Positions 9,166 through 18,283 of a stretch of DNA of 64,000 bases are shown piece after piece. This DNA comes from Bacteroidota bacterium. Its GTDB lineage: Bacteria > Bacteroidota > Bacteroidia > NS11-12g > UBA955. Numbering within the stretch: the first letter of the stretch is position 1; every line of letters starts with the position of its first letter. The position numbers and the translations under genes were made by a program. The notes below the pieces were generated by a model. That model had not been told where the DNA came from. It did no database searches and saw nothing but the letters and a program-made list of their open reading frames with translations. The stretch is from assembly GCA_024103355.1 (NCBI GenBank), contig JAGFIU010000053.1:1-64000 (forward strand). The letters are read 5' to 3'.

Positions 9166-10122
9166 TTATAATTCTTTTAGAATTTCCGTCAGAATGGTTT
9201 GTGCGGCAATAACCCTGTTGCCGGCTTGTTGTTGAATTAAAGAAACAGAAGGGTCGTCAATAAGTTCATCGGAAAGTTCAACATTTCTTCTAACCGGAAG
9301 ACAGTGCATAATTTTGGCCTGTTTGGTTAGTTCCATTTTGGATTTGTTCAGCAGCCAATTTTCCTTAACCTCCGGCATTGCTCCATAGTCTGTGTAAGAA
9401 GACCAGTTTTTCACATACACAAAGTCAGCATCTTGAAGGGCCTCCGATTGGTTATGGGTTATGAGAGATGCACCTTTTGTAAATTTTTCATCCAATTCAT
9501 ACCCTTTAGGATGTGCAATCACAAGCTCTGCACCTGACGCAATAGACCATTCTGCAAAAGAATTTGAAACCGCCTGTGGCAATGGTTTAATATGTGGAGC
9601 CCAAGTCAAAACCACTTTTGGTCTTTGTTCCGAGCGATGATGTTCTTTGATTGTAATCATGTCTGCAAAACTCTGCAAGGGATGCAATGTGGCTGATTCC
9701 AAACTAATGAGAGGAACAGAAAGGTTAGCCAAAAAGGCATTAAAAATCTCTTCGTTATAGTCTTTTTCTCGGTCAATCAGACCGGGAAAACTGCGGAGAC
9801 CTACAATATCGCAATACTGAGAAATAACACCGGCAGCTTCTTTGATATGCTCGCTTGTTGAACCGTTCATCACAGCGCCATCTCCGAACTCTAGTTGCCA
9901 ACTGTCTTTATCAAGGTTGACAGTCATAACATTCATACCCAAATTATATGCTGCACGTTGAGTGCTCATACGGGTTCGCAAACTTGGATTCATAAAAAGT
10001 AAACCGATGGTTTTGCCTTTTCCTATGACGGAGTATTCTGAAGGGTTCTGTTTTATATGAATAGCTTTGTTCAATAATGCTACGATATCAGGCACATTTT
10101 GAACAGAAATAAAGTTTCTCAT
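9166..10122 (-). CDS. argF': N-acetyl- or N-succinylornithine carbamoyltransferase
   Basis: Makes N-acylcitrulline from N-acylornithine and carbamoyl phosphate, the variant step of Xanthomonas and Bacteroides. The 318-residue protein has the carbamoyl-phosphate motif NPSLRTR (residues 45-51), the ornithine-loop region and the HCLPVRR motif. I start it at the ATG 10120-10122, which overlaps the argD stop as ATGA. A longer frame with a TTG start adds 25 unlikely residues inside argD. The residue expected to choose acetyl (Glu) or succinyl (Pro) is Ser90 here, in GSTSEHI, so the acyl group cannot be read off directly. Confidence 0.93.
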   Translation of the reverse strand: MRNFISVQNVPDIVALLNKAIHIKQNPSEYSVIGKGKTIGLLFMNPSLRTRMSTQRAAYNLGMNVMTVNLDKDSWQLEFGDGAVMNGSTSEHIKEAAGVISQYCDIVGLRSFPGLIDREKDYNEEIFNAFLANLSVPLISLESATLHPLQSFADMITIKEHHRSEQRPKVVLTWAPHIKPLPQAVSNSFAEWSIASGAELVIAHPKGYELDEKFTKGASLITHNQSEALQDADFVYVKNWSSYTDYGAMPEVKENWLLNKSKMELTKQAKIMHCLPVRRNVELSDELIDDPSVSLIQQQAGNRVIAAQTILTEILKEL

Positions 10123-11261
10123 GAGGCAGCAAGGGAATTTTTCAAAGCAATATTCAAAGCACTGAGAAAAGTGTCTGCTTGTTTGCGTGTTAAACACAAT
10201 GGCGGTAACACTCTCAATGTGTTTTTGTCAGATGAAGAACCGGTAAAAATATGGTGTTTGTGCAGCAGTTCATTTCTAACTGGAGCACAGTTTTCATAAA
10301 GCTCTATACCTATCATCAAACCCATTCCTCTCACTTCTTTAACTTGTTTAATAAGAGCGAGTTCTTGCATGAGGTAATTTCCTATTTCCTTAGCATTAGA
10401 AATCAGGTTTTCATTTTTCATCACATCAAGAACTGCAACGGAGGAAGCGCAAGCCAAATAATTTCCGCCAAAGGTTGTTCCCAATAAACCGTGTTTTGCT
10501 GCAAAAATTGGGGATAGCAAAATCCCGGCAATCGGAAAACCGTTACCCATACCTTTTGCCATTGAAATTATATCTGCTTTGATATCAGCACCTTGATGGG
10601 CAAAGAAATTTCCGCTTCTGCCAAAACCGGATTGTATTTCGTCCAATATCAATATAGCTCCTGTTTTATTACACAATTCTCTTGCTGTTTTCAGAAAGTG
10701 TGTATTGGGAACTTTTACTCCACCCACGCCTTGAATACCTTCAATAATTACTGCACAAACCTCATCCGTTACTATCTTTTTTAAAGCCTCTTCATCATTG
10801 AGAGGTGTAAAGACAACTTCGTGAACTTTGTTAACTTCTGCCTGAATAGAAGGATTGTCAGTGCATGCAACAGCCAGCGAGGTTCTGCCGTGAAAAGCAC
10901 CTTTCATCGCAACTATTTTTTTTCTGCTATTATGAAAAGATGCCATTTTAAGCGCGTTCTCATTGGCTTCAGCACCTGAGTTACAAAGAAAAAGAGCATA
11001 ATCCTCATAGCCTGACAACTTACCTAATTTTTCGGCTAATTCTTTTTGAATGGGTATTTTTACTGAGTTAGAATAGAATCCAATCTTTTTTAACTGTTCC
11101 GTGAGTTTCTCAATATAATGAGGATGGCTGTGTCCTATTGAAATCACAGCATGCCCGCCATAGAGGTCAAGATATTGAACATTGTCCTTGTCATAAACAT
11201 AAGCCCCTTCACCTCTTACGGGTTCTATGTCAAAAAGGGGATAAACATCAAATAAATTCAT
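10119..11261 (-). CDS. argD: Acetylornithine aminotransferase
   Basis: PLP enzyme turning N-acylglutamate semialdehyde into N-acylornithine. The 380-residue class III aminotransferase has the PLP-binding GAEANENALKMA region (about residue 97), AFHGRT, the ILILDEIQSGFGRSG motif with the PLP-contacting Asp, and the Schiff-base Lys236 in ISMAKGMGNG. Fourth gene of the arg operon, 4 nt after argC and overlapping argF' by 4 nt. Confidence 0.95.
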   Translation of the reverse strand: MNLFDVYPLFDIEPVRGEGAYVYDKDNVQYLDLYGGHAVISIGHSHPHYIEKLTEQLKKIGFYSNSVKIPIQKELAEKLGKLSGYEDYALFLCNSGAEANENALKMASFHNSRKKIVAMKGAFHGRTSLAVACTDNPSIQAEVNKVHEVVFTPLNDEEALKKIVTDEVCAVIIEGIQGVGGVKVPNTHFLKTARELCNKTGAILILDEIQSGFGRSGNFFAHQGADIKADIISMAKGMGNGFPIAGILLSPIFAAKHGLLGTTFGGNYLACASSVAVLDVMKNENLISNAKEIGNYLMQELALIKQVKEVRGMGLMIGIELYENCAPVRNELLHKHHIFTGSSSDKNTLRVLPPLCLTRKQADTFLSALNIALKNSLAAS

Positions 11262-11265
11262 GGTA

Positions 11266-12246
11266 TTAAAATGCAGAAGGTTTTAGTTTTAAACCGGTTG
11301 TTTCATCAAATCCAAACATCAGGTTCATGTTTTGAACAGCTTGTCCTGACGCGCCTTTGAGTAAGTTGTCAACCGCAGAAGTAATAAAGGTATAATCGTC
11401 ATGTTTTTCAATTGCTATAAAACAACGGTTGGTATTGACTACCTGTTTTAGATCTATCGGTTGATTGCTAATCCTGATAAAAGGATGTGTTTTGTAATAA
11501 AAATTAAAAAGTTCTAAGATTTCTTCCCGGGTTAAGGAACATTTAAAATATACAGAAGCAAAAATTCCGCGTGAAAAGTTTCCTCTTTGCGGTATGAAAT
11601 TGATTTTGCCGTCAAAATTGCTTTGAAGCGAACACAGGCTTTCGTTTATTTCTGTTAAATGCTGATGTGTAAATGCTTTGTAAACCGAAGTATTGTTATC
11701 TCTCCATGAAAAATGGGTGGTATCGCTTGGTGCTTGTCCTGCACCTGTGGAACCGGTGGTTGCATTTACATGAATTTCATTTGGCAAAATACCGGCATTG
11801 GCGAAGGGCAAGAGAGCTAATTGAACTCCGGTGGCAAAACATCCCGGATTTGCTATATTCCTTGACTTTGAAATTTTATCTCGGTTCAATTCCGGCAATC
11901 CATAAATAAACTTTCTGCCTTGAATCTCACTTTTGTTTCTATGCCTAAAATCTTGGCTCAAATCAATAATAGCAATATGTTCAGGTATCGTATTCTCTGC
12001 AAAAAATGCCTCTGCTTTGTGATGACCGCTGCACAGAAACAGCAGCTCTGCTTCAAAAGAAATTTTATTGGTAAATTCCAATTCGGTTTCTCCCAAAAGA
12101 TCTGTGTGCACATGCCAAATTTTGTTCCCGGCATTGCTGTTACTATGTACAAAAACCAATTCAACATTGGGATGATTAAGCAGAATGCGGATTAATTCAC
12201 CACCTGTATAGCCCGCGCCTCCGATAATGCCAACTTTAATTTTCAT
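11266..12246 (-). CDS. argC: N-acetyl-gamma-glutamyl-phosphate reductase
   Basis: NADPH-dependent reduction of the acylglutamyl phosphate made by ArgB. The 326-residue protein starts with a Rossmann motif GIIGGAGYTGGELIRIL and has the catalytic Cys136 in NPGCFATG. Full family length. The start overlaps the end of argG by 11 nt, which suggests coupled translation. Confidence 0.95.
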   Translation of the reverse strand: MKIKVGIIGGAGYTGGELIRILLNHPNVELVFVHSNSNAGNKIWHVHTDLLGETELEFTNKISFEAELLFLCSGHHKAEAFFAENTIPEHIAIIDLSQDFRHRNKSEIQGRKFIYGLPELNRDKISKSRNIANPGCFATGVQLALLPFANAGILPNEIHVNATTGSTGAGQAPSDTTHFSWRDNNTSVYKAFTHQHLTEINESLCSLQSNFDGKINFIPQRGNFSRGIFASVYFKCSLTREEILELFNFYYKTHPFIRISNQPIDLKQVVNTNRCFIAIEKHDDYTFITSAVDNLLKGASGQAVQNMNLMFGFDETTGLKLKPSAF

Positions 12247-13450
12247 TTTTCTCAGGTTTATTTACTTGAAAATAAAGACTCATTTGGTTCCCGTAAATTT
12301 TGGTAAAACCTTTGACATCCTCACCACTCCAAGCATTGTTCATTTCACCGTAGCTTCCAAATTTTTCAGACATCAAGTCATGCTCGGATTCTATTCCTAT
12401 CAGTTCAAATCGATAGGGAAGCAGGCGCATAAACACTTTACCGGAAACAAATTTTTGACTTGATTCCAGAAAACGCTCTATATCCCGCATTGCAGCTTCA
12501 AAATATTGACCTTCATGCAGCCACATTCCATAATATGCACTCATTTGCTCTTTCAGAAATTGCTGCCATTTGCTAAGGGTATGTTTTTCTAATAAATGAT
12601 GTGCCTTGATGATAATCAAAGGAGCAGCAGCTTCGAAACCCACTCTGCCCTTGATTCCTATGATGGTATCACCCACATGCACATCTCGTCCAATAGCAAA
12701 AGGAGCTGCAATTGCTTGCAGCGCATTTATAGCATCAACGGATTTAGAAAAAGATTGTTTGTTGACACCAATGAGTTCGCCTTTTTCAAATTGAAGTTCG
12801 ATTTCAATAGGGTCTTTTGTTGTCAACTGTGTGGGATAAGCATCTTCGGGTAGTGAATGTCTTGAATTTAATGTTTCTTTTCCTCCAACAGAAGTTCCCC
12901 AAATGCCTTTATTGATGCTGTATGCAGCTTTTTCAAAGTTCATTGAAACATTGTTTTTTTTCAAAAAGTCAATTTCTTGTTCACGAGATAATTTCAAATC
13001 TCTAATAGGGGTAATGACTTTGATTTGAGGTGCAATAATTTGCAGAACTACATCAAATCTTACCTGGTCGTTTCCGGCTCCGGTGCTTCCGTGAGCTATA
13101 TAAGAGGCTCCGATTTCTTTGGCGTAGTTAGCAACTGCAATTGCCTGAACCGTTCTTTCTGCACTCACAGAGAGAGGGTAAGTGTTGTTGCGCAATACAT
13201 TACCGAAAATCATGTATTTGATTACAGATTGATAATAGTTTTCTCTTTCATCAATGGCTTTGAATGAAGAAATACCCAAGCTAAGGGCGTGTTCACGTGT
13301 CTTTGAGATTTCATTTTCAGAGAAACCTCCGGTATTGACCATTAGGGCGTGAACTTCATAGCCTTTTTCCTTGGTAAGATAGACAGCACAAAAGGTAGTG
13401 TCCAAGCCGCCACTAAATGCCAACACCAGCTTTTTGGAGTTATTGGTCAT
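12236..13450 (-). CDS. argG: Argininosuccinate synthase
   Basis: Joins citrulline and aspartate with ATP. The 404-residue protein shows the N-type ATP pyrophosphatase loop LAFSGGLDTT near residue 10 and the HGSTGAGNDQVRF motif that binds citrulline and aspartate. Starts two bases after the GNAT gene stops (abutting), and overlaps argC at its end. As the second gene of the operon it should be expressed with the whole arginine set. Confidence 0.95.
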   Translation of the reverse strand: MTNNSKKLVLAFSGGLDTTFCAVYLTKEKGYEVHALMVNTGGFSENEISKTREHALSLGISSFKAIDERENYYQSVIKYMIFGNVLRNNTYPLSVSAERTVQAIAVANYAKEIGASYIAHGSTGAGNDQVRFDVVLQIIAPQIKVITPIRDLKLSREQEIDFLKKNNVSMNFEKAAYSINKGIWGTSVGGKETLNSRHSLPEDAYPTQLTTKDPIEIELQFEKGELIGVNKQSFSKSVDAINALQAIAAPFAIGRDVHVGDTIIGIKGRVGFEAAAPLIIIKAHHLLEKHTLSKWQQFLKEQMSAYYGMWLHEGQYFEAAMRDIERFLESSQKFVSGKVFMRLLPYRFELIGIESEHDLMSEKFGSYGEMNNAWSGEDVKGFTKIYGNQMSLYFQVNKPEKNEN

Positions 13451-14113
13451 TTATAGTATGGTTTCTTTTTGGTTGCGTTTCAAAAATGATTTAACCATCT
13501 TTTTTACATTCATATAGATGGAAGTATAGCTCTTTGTTTTTTGTTCCGGTGCAGAAACAGGTTTCTCATTTTTATGTTCAGCCGGATTGTACAACATGGC
13601 AGTACACAAGCAGTTTTTTCTGCCTTTGCTCATCAAAATGGGATAGTTTACGCAGCTTTTGCAACCTGCCCAAAACTCATCATCATCGGTTAATTCTGAA
13701 TATGTAACCGGTTTGTATCCCAATTCAGCATTGATTTTCATAACAGCCAATCCTGTAGTAAGCCCAAACAATTGAGCTTCGGGATATTTTTCTCTTGAGA
13801 GGTTAAAAGCTTTCTTTTTAATCTCCTTGGCTAAACCATCCTGCCTATATTTTGGGGAGACAATCAAACCGGAGTTTGCAACAAACTTTCCGTGTCCCCA
13901 TGTCTCGATGTAGCAAAAGCCTGCCCAATCTCCGTTGAGAGTAACAGCAATGACTGCTTTTCCTTCATCCATTTTCTTTTGTAAATATTCCGGTGTTCTT
14001 TTGGCAATTCCGGTACCTCTTTGTTTCGCAGATTCTTCGTATTCTATACATATCTGCTCAGCATATTTATAGTGTGAGCGGTCTGCAATAGTGATCAAAT
14101 AGGTTTCTTCCAT
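13451..14113 (-). CDS. GNAT N-acyltransferase, possible acylglutamate synthase
   Basis: First gene of the arg operon. The 220-residue protein has a GNAT fold over residues 5-135 with the acetyl-CoA loop RQDGLA (residues 90-95). Residues 151-170 carry four Cys as CKSC and CLC, which could hold a zinc ion. The region after residue 180 is Lys-rich and unstructured in appearance. No argA or argJ is present in the cluster, so this is the best candidate for making the N-acylglutamate precursor; that is an inference from position and family, not from a diagnostic motif. ATG at 14111-14113. Confidence 0.75.
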   Translation of the reverse strand: MEETYLITIADRSHYKYAEQICIEYEESAKQRGTGIAKRTPEYLQKKMDEGKAVIAVTLNGDWAGFCYIETWGHGKFVANSGLIVSPKYRQDGLAKEIKKKAFNLSREKYPEAQLFGLTTGLAVMKINAELGYKPVTYSELTDDDEFWAGCKSCVNYPILMSKGRKNCLCTAMLYNPAEHKNEKPVSAPEQKTKSYTSIYMNVKKMVKSFLKRNQKETIL

Positions 14114-14259
14114 TTCTGTTGCTAAAGCATAAAAGTTGTTTTGAATAGATATTTTTTAAGGGGTGCGAATATGAATAAATTAATCAAACAAAAAACAATG
14201 AATATTGGTTAAAATCTGAATTAACCCAATCAATATATAAACGAGTAAAAAACAACGAT

Positions 14260-14267
14260 TATCTTTG
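14260..14267 (+). promoter_or_regulatory. -7 promoter element for the PspC-like gene
   Basis: TATCTTTG matches the Bacteroidota -7 consensus TAnnTTTG exactly and ends 5 nt before the ATG at 14273, so the mRNA would be nearly leaderless. No good -33 TTTG is seen. Confidence 0.5.
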
Positions 14268-14272
14268 CAGCC

Positions 14273-14491
14273 ATGAAATGGCTAAAAAAGTTTTTTGAAC
14301 CCAAGATTTTCGGTGTCTGCACTGAGATTGCAGAGAAATTTAATCTGCCTATTTCTTTGGTTAGAATGTTTTTTATTTATCTGAGTTTTGTAACCTTTTT
14401 CTCACCGGTTATTTTTTATCTTGGGGTTGCATTCTTTTTGCGTTTTAAAGAACTTTTTATTACCAAACGCATTACTGTTAGAGATTTATAA
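14273..14491 (+). CDS. PspC-domain small membrane protein
   Basis: A 72-residue protein with the PspC pattern: GVCTEIAEKFNLPISLVRMFFIYLSF, then a second membrane segment ending in a basic tail. PspC proteins sit in the inner membrane and take part in envelope-stress responses in enterobacteria. Here no pspA or pspB is near, so a stress role is only an inference. Divergent from the arg operon; prmA follows 41 nt downstream. Confidence 0.8.
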   Translation: MKWLKKFFEPKIFGVCTEIAEKFNLPISLVRMFFIYLSFVTFFSPVIFYLGVAFFLRFKELFITKRITVRDL

Positions 14492-14532
14492 TAAGTGATT
14501 GTTTTTTCTTATCCTTGCACCGCAGGATATTT

Positions 14533-15390
14533 ATGTCAAATCAAGACCATACCCAAGTTTCACTCCGAATAAAAGAATCTATTTTAGAAAATTCTGAAAT
14601 TGCTTCGGCATTTTTGACTTCAATAGGTTATGTTGGTTTTGTTGAAGAAAATGAAAAACTGTTAGCGTATATTCCGGTTGATGATTATGATTCAACAGCC
14701 TTGGAAGTCTTGATTCAGGATTTAACAGAGAAAAATATTGTAGAACGTGAAATTGAAATACAAGTAATTGAAGACAGAAACTGGAATGAGGTTTGGGAGC
14801 AGCATTATTTTCAACCTATTGCGATACAAGACAGACTGTATGTTCGAGGAAGTTTTCACAAACGAGACAAGAGCTTTGAGGATGAAATTATTATAGACCC
14901 AAAGATGTCTTTTGGGACAGGACATCACCAAACGACCAAAATGATGTTGGAAAGTCTGTTAGAAGCAGATTTGAAAAATAAGTCAGTGATGGATATGGGC
15001 ACAGGTACAGGAATTTTGGCTATTTATGCAGCAAAAGCCGGAGCCGTTGATATTGAGTCAGTTGATATTGATGATTGGTCGGTTGAGAATGCGGTTGAGA
15101 ATTTTGAACTCAATGGGTTAAAAGATAAAATTAAGATTCACAAGGGAGATGCAAGAATCCTGAAAACATTGAACAAGTCTTTTGATGTGTTTATTGCAAA
15201 TATCAATCTTGGGGTGCTTATAGATGATATGCAAATCTATTGTGAGTATATAAACCAAGGAGGAGAGCTGTTTTTGAGCGGTTTCCTGCAATCAGATATT
15301 CCGGCTATTAAGGCTGCTTGTCCGCTGAGATTGGCGGACATAAAAAAAGACGGGGATTGGTCAATGCTTAAATTTATGAAAACTAATTAG
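14533..15390 (+). CDS. prmA: Ribosomal protein L11 methyltransferase
   Basis: SAM-dependent methylation of ribosomal protein L11. The 285-residue protein has the PrmA signature DPKMSFGTGHHQTT (from residue 122), the SAM loop MDMGTGTGILA (from 153) and a later NINLGVL, the family's NPPY-like motif. A TTG at 14515 would add six residues and overlaps the promoter-like TATCCTTG at 14510-14517, so the ATG at 14533 is preferred. The POT transporter gene starts 10 nt after the stop and is probably co-transcribed. Confidence 0.95.
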   Translation: MSNQDHTQVSLRIKESILENSEIASAFLTSIGYVGFVEENEKLLAYIPVDDYDSTALEVLIQDLTEKNIVEREIEIQVIEDRNWNEVWEQHYFQPIAIQDRLYVRGSFHKRDKSFEDEIIIDPKMSFGTGHHQTTKMMLESLLEADLKNKSVMDMGTGTGILAIYAAKAGAVDIESVDIDDWSVENAVENFELNGLKDKIKIHKGDARILKTLNKSFDVFIANINLGVLIDDMQIYCEYINQGGELFLSGFLQSDIPAIKAACPLRLADIKKDGDWSMLKFMKTN

Positions 15391-15400
15391 TAAAAGAAAT

Positions 15401-17038
15401 ATGAAAAATAAGAAACACCCTGCGGCTTTACCCTATTTGTTCTTCACCGAAATGTGGGAGCGTTTTGGATACTATCTCATGCTCGGCATTTTTGTGCTTT
15501 ATATGATTGATGTGGACAAAGGTGGAATGGCTTTTGGCGACCGAAATGCCGATGATATTTTCGGGACTTTTATTGCACTTACTTATCTCACACCATTTTT
15601 GGGTGGTTTTATTGCAGACCGTATTTTGGGTTATGTTAAATCAGTCTATATTGGGGGAATATTAATGGGAATTGGGTATATCTCATTGGCACTGCCGGGA
15701 CTTACTTCTTTCTATGTGGCATTGGCATTGATTATATTGGGAAATGGAATGTTTAAACCCAATATTTCAACTTTGCTTGGTAACCTTTACTCCGAAGAAA
15801 AATACAAACCATATAAGGACTCCGGTTACAATATATTCTATATGGGAATCAATATAGGGGCATTTATTTGCAATATAATAGCCGCTTTTATGCGAAATAA
15901 ATTCGATTGGGGTGCTGCATTTATGACTGCCGGAATCGGAATGTTTTTGGGACTAATTGTATTTACTTTTGGCCTGAAACATTATAAAACTGCAAATATT
16001 ATCAAACCCAAAGAGGAGGGTGATTTTGGTTTGGGCAAAGTTCTACTCATCGTATTTGTTCCCGCAATCATAGCAGGTCTGATAGGATGGTTTATTCCCG
16101 GTAACTTTTTAGGAAGCGACTCTACGGATGCCTTTATATTTGCCTGTGTACCGGTTGTGCTTTTTTATGTATCTCTTTATTTCAGAGCACACTCGGCAGA
16201 TAAAAAACCAATAGCAGCACTTCTTGCTGTTTTTGCTGTGAGTATTATGTTTTGGGCGGTTTTCAAACAGAATGGAACAGCTCTGACACGTTGGGCAAAA
16301 TTTTACACTGACAGAAGTGTTTCAGAGAGTTTAGAAAAACCATTGAACAAACTTTATCTTGCAGAAGAAATCAAATATGAAAATAAAAAAACACCGGTTT
16401 ATGACGAACAATTCAGTGTAGTGAGAGATGAAAGTGGAAATGCAGTCAAAGAAACAGGGAAAGATATCTACTTTAGAAATGCAGCACAGAATAAATTACC
16501 TGAAGAGGGTGGAAGTGTTTTTGTAATTAATACTGAGATTTTCCAATCTGTGAATCCGTTTTGGATTATTATTCTAACACCCATTGTTGTTGGGCTTTTT
16601 ATGTTCTTGGGTAGGAGAAATCGCGAACCTTCAACACCCAATAAAATTGCGCTTGGTCTGTTCATCTCTGCTTTGTCGTGTATTGTAATGGTTGGAGCAG
16701 CCTATGCAGGCAGTAATGGAGCAATAAAGGTTTCACCGCTTTGGTTGGTGGCATGTTATGGTGTTATAACTGTTGGAGAATTGTGTCTGAGCCCTATGGG
16801 ATTATCATTGGTTTCAAAACTCAGTCCGCCCAGAATTACAGCACTGATGATGGGAGGGTTCTTTCTTTCAACTGCAATAGGAAACAAACTTTCCGGGGTT
16901 CTTGCGAGTATGTGGTATGACTACGAACAAAAGGCAAATTTCTTTTGGACCAATTTTGTTCTTCTGATGATTGCTACCCTGTTGACACTTTCGATTCTCA
17001 AATGGTTAAATAAGATTGTCAAAGAACACGGAGGATAA
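15401..17038 (+). CDS. POT (PTR2) family proton-coupled peptide transporter
   Basis: A 545-residue inner-membrane major facilitator that takes up di- and tripeptides with protons. The N-terminus has the ExxERFGYY motif (EMWERFGYY) in the first helix, and the PTR2 signature lies near residues 75-100. There is a long non-membrane stretch around residues 300-380 that many Bacteroidota POT proteins share, then the last helices with ELCLSPMGLSLVSKLSPPR. Follows prmA by 10 nt. Confidence 0.92.
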   Translation: MKNKKHPAALPYLFFTEMWERFGYYLMLGIFVLYMIDVDKGGMAFGDRNADDIFGTFIALTYLTPFLGGFIADRILGYVKSVYIGGILMGIGYISLALPGLTSFYVALALIILGNGMFKPNISTLLGNLYSEEKYKPYKDSGYNIFYMGINIGAFICNIIAAFMRNKFDWGAAFMTAGIGMFLGLIVFTFGLKHYKTANIIKPKEEGDFGLGKVLLIVFVPAIIAGLIGWFIPGNFLGSDSTDAFIFACVPVVLFYVSLYFRAHSADKKPIAALLAVFAVSIMFWAVFKQNGTALTRWAKFYTDRSVSESLEKPLNKLYLAEEIKYENKKTPVYDEQFSVVRDESGNAVKETGKDIYFRNAAQNKLPEEGGSVFVINTEIFQSVNPFWIIILTPIVVGLFMFLGRRNREPSTPNKIALGLFISALSCIVMVGAAYAGSNGAIKVSPLWLVACYGVITVGELCLSPMGLSLVSKLSPPRITALMMGGFFLSTAIGNKLSGVLASMWYDYEQKANFFWTNFVLLMIATLLTLSILKWLNKIVKEHGG

Positions 17039-17056
17039 AATTCGATTTTAACCCAT

Positions 17057-17064
17057 TAATTTTG
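17057..17064 (+). promoter_or_regulatory. -7 promoter element for the polysaccharide deacetylase gene
   Basis: TAATTTTG fits TAnnTTTG, 22 nt before the ATG at 17087. The upstream TTG at 17078 is too close to the element to be a convincing start. Confidence 0.5.
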
Positions 17065-17086
17065 CGACCGTCATTCATTGCACTTC

Positions 17087-17698
17087 ATGCTTTATCCTCA
17101 AATAATACCTCCTTTTATAGACAAGATTTTCAATCATTATACTTGGAGGAAAGAGGTGGAAAGAAAAGAAATATTCTTGACTTTTGATGATGGTCCACAT
17201 CCGGAAATAACCCCTTGGGTACTGTCTTTGTTGGAAAAGTATGGGTTCAAGGCAACTTTTTTTTGTGTAGGAGATAATGTTAGAAAATATCCTGAAACCT
17301 ATCAACAAATCATTGCTGCCGGACACAGAACCGGTAATCATACTTTTAACCACCTCAAGGGTTGGAAAACCTCTCTTGATGAATATATTTCTAATGTTCA
17401 AGAGTGCAGGGAACTTGTTGACAGCAATCTGATGCGTCCGCCTTATGGCAGGATAACAAAGGCTCAGACATCGCGTTTGATACGTGAGTATGAAATCATA
17501 ATGTGGACTCTGTTAAGCGGAGATTTTTATCATGGTTTGGATTGTGCCAAGGCTATAGACAAAATGATTAGAAAAACTTCAGCTGGTCAAATTGTAGTAT
17601 TCCATGACTCAGTAAAGGCAGAAAGAAATCTCAAAGAAATACTGCCACCATACTTAGAGTTCTTGAGTAGAGAATCTTATATAGGGATTGGATTATAG
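17087..17698 (+). CDS. NodB-type polysaccharide deacetylase
   Basis: A 203-residue carbohydrate esterase 4 protein, likely deacetylating peptidoglycan or a cell-surface N-acetyl polysaccharide. Visible motifs are TFDDGPHPE with Asp34/Asp35, HTFNH (His85 and His89, metal ligands), RPPYGR near residue 115 and the late VVFHDS with the catalytic His. No cleavable signal peptide is evident, so location is uncertain. The gene is convergent with the SCO gene, with five bases between the stops. Confidence 0.88.
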   Translation: MLYPQIIPPFIDKIFNHYTWRKEVERKEIFLTFDDGPHPEITPWVLSLLEKYGFKATFFCVGDNVRKYPETYQQIIAAGHRTGNHTFNHLKGWKTSLDEYISNVQECRELVDSNLMRPPYGRITKAQTSRLIREYEIIMWTLLSGDFYHGLDCAKAIDKMIRKTSAGQIVVFHDSVKAERNLKEILPPYLEFLSRESYIGIGL

Positions 17699-17703
17699 TA
17701 GTG

Positions 17704-18282
17704 TTATCTGAACATTTGAGCTGTACTATTTACCTTGGTTGCAACACTTTCAACATCAATTTCGGTGCCTTGTTCTTGGCTAACCATTTTACCATTAGGG
17801 TTAAATACAGTGATGATATTGGAATGAGAGAAATCAACAGGGTCAATTTTTTTGTATTTCATTGATAAAACATTTGCAAACTCTTGTGTTGCAAGTTCAT
17901 CGGAACGAAGAAAGATCCATTGTTTATCTTCCATCTTGTTGGATTTAGCAAACTTCTTAAGACGTTCTGGTGTGTCAATCTCCGGGTCTATAGAAACGAG
18001 AATCAGCGAAACATTATCAATATATTTTCGATCAATTTTTTTCTCTATCTGCTTCATCTTAGCAACCAAAATTGGGCAAGCGGCTTTGCAACTCGTATAA
18101 ATCATGACTACTACCAATGTTTTCCCTTGCAAATCTTTTAAATAAAGACTTTTTCCATCTTGATTCTGCCAAACAGAGTTGAGATTAAAAATGGAATCCG
18201 ATGGAATATCATTAGATTGATTTTTTTTACCGGTACAAGAAGCAAGGAAAACAACAGAAAGAAGGATGCTCAGGTATTTCAT
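17704..18282 (-). CDS. SCO1/SenC/PrrC family copper chaperone lipoprotein
   Basis: A 192-residue thioredoxin-fold protein, lipidated at Cys16 (lipobox LASC). The copper-binding CxxxC is Cys65-Cys69 (TSCKAAC), and the third ligand is His153 in DFSHSN. SCO proteins deliver copper to CuA centres or copper enzymes in the periplasm. As the last gene of the nirK operon it is likely to serve the copper nitrite reductase, which is an inference from context. Starts 1 nt after the nirV-like gene. Confidence 0.9.
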   Translation of the reverse strand: MKYLSILLSVVFLASCTGKKNQSNDIPSDSIFNLNSVWQNQDGKSLYLKDLQGKTLVVVMIYTSCKAACPILVAKMKQIEKKIDRKYIDNVSLILVSIDPEIDTPERLKKFAKSNKMEDKQWIFLRSDELATQEFANVLSMKYKKIDPVDFSHSNIITVFNPNGKMVSQEQGTEIDVESVATKVNSTAQMFR

Positions 18283-18283
18283 A

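Noticed and set aside
10123-10197. N-terminal extension of argF'
   Set aside because: Would start at TTG inside argD. The ATGA overlap at 10119-10122 and the family length support the shorter form.
14114-14259. ArgR-type ARG box upstream of the arg operon
   Set aside because: Two TGAAT strings are present but they do not form the paired TGAAT-N4-ATTCA palindrome, and the region is generally AT-rich.
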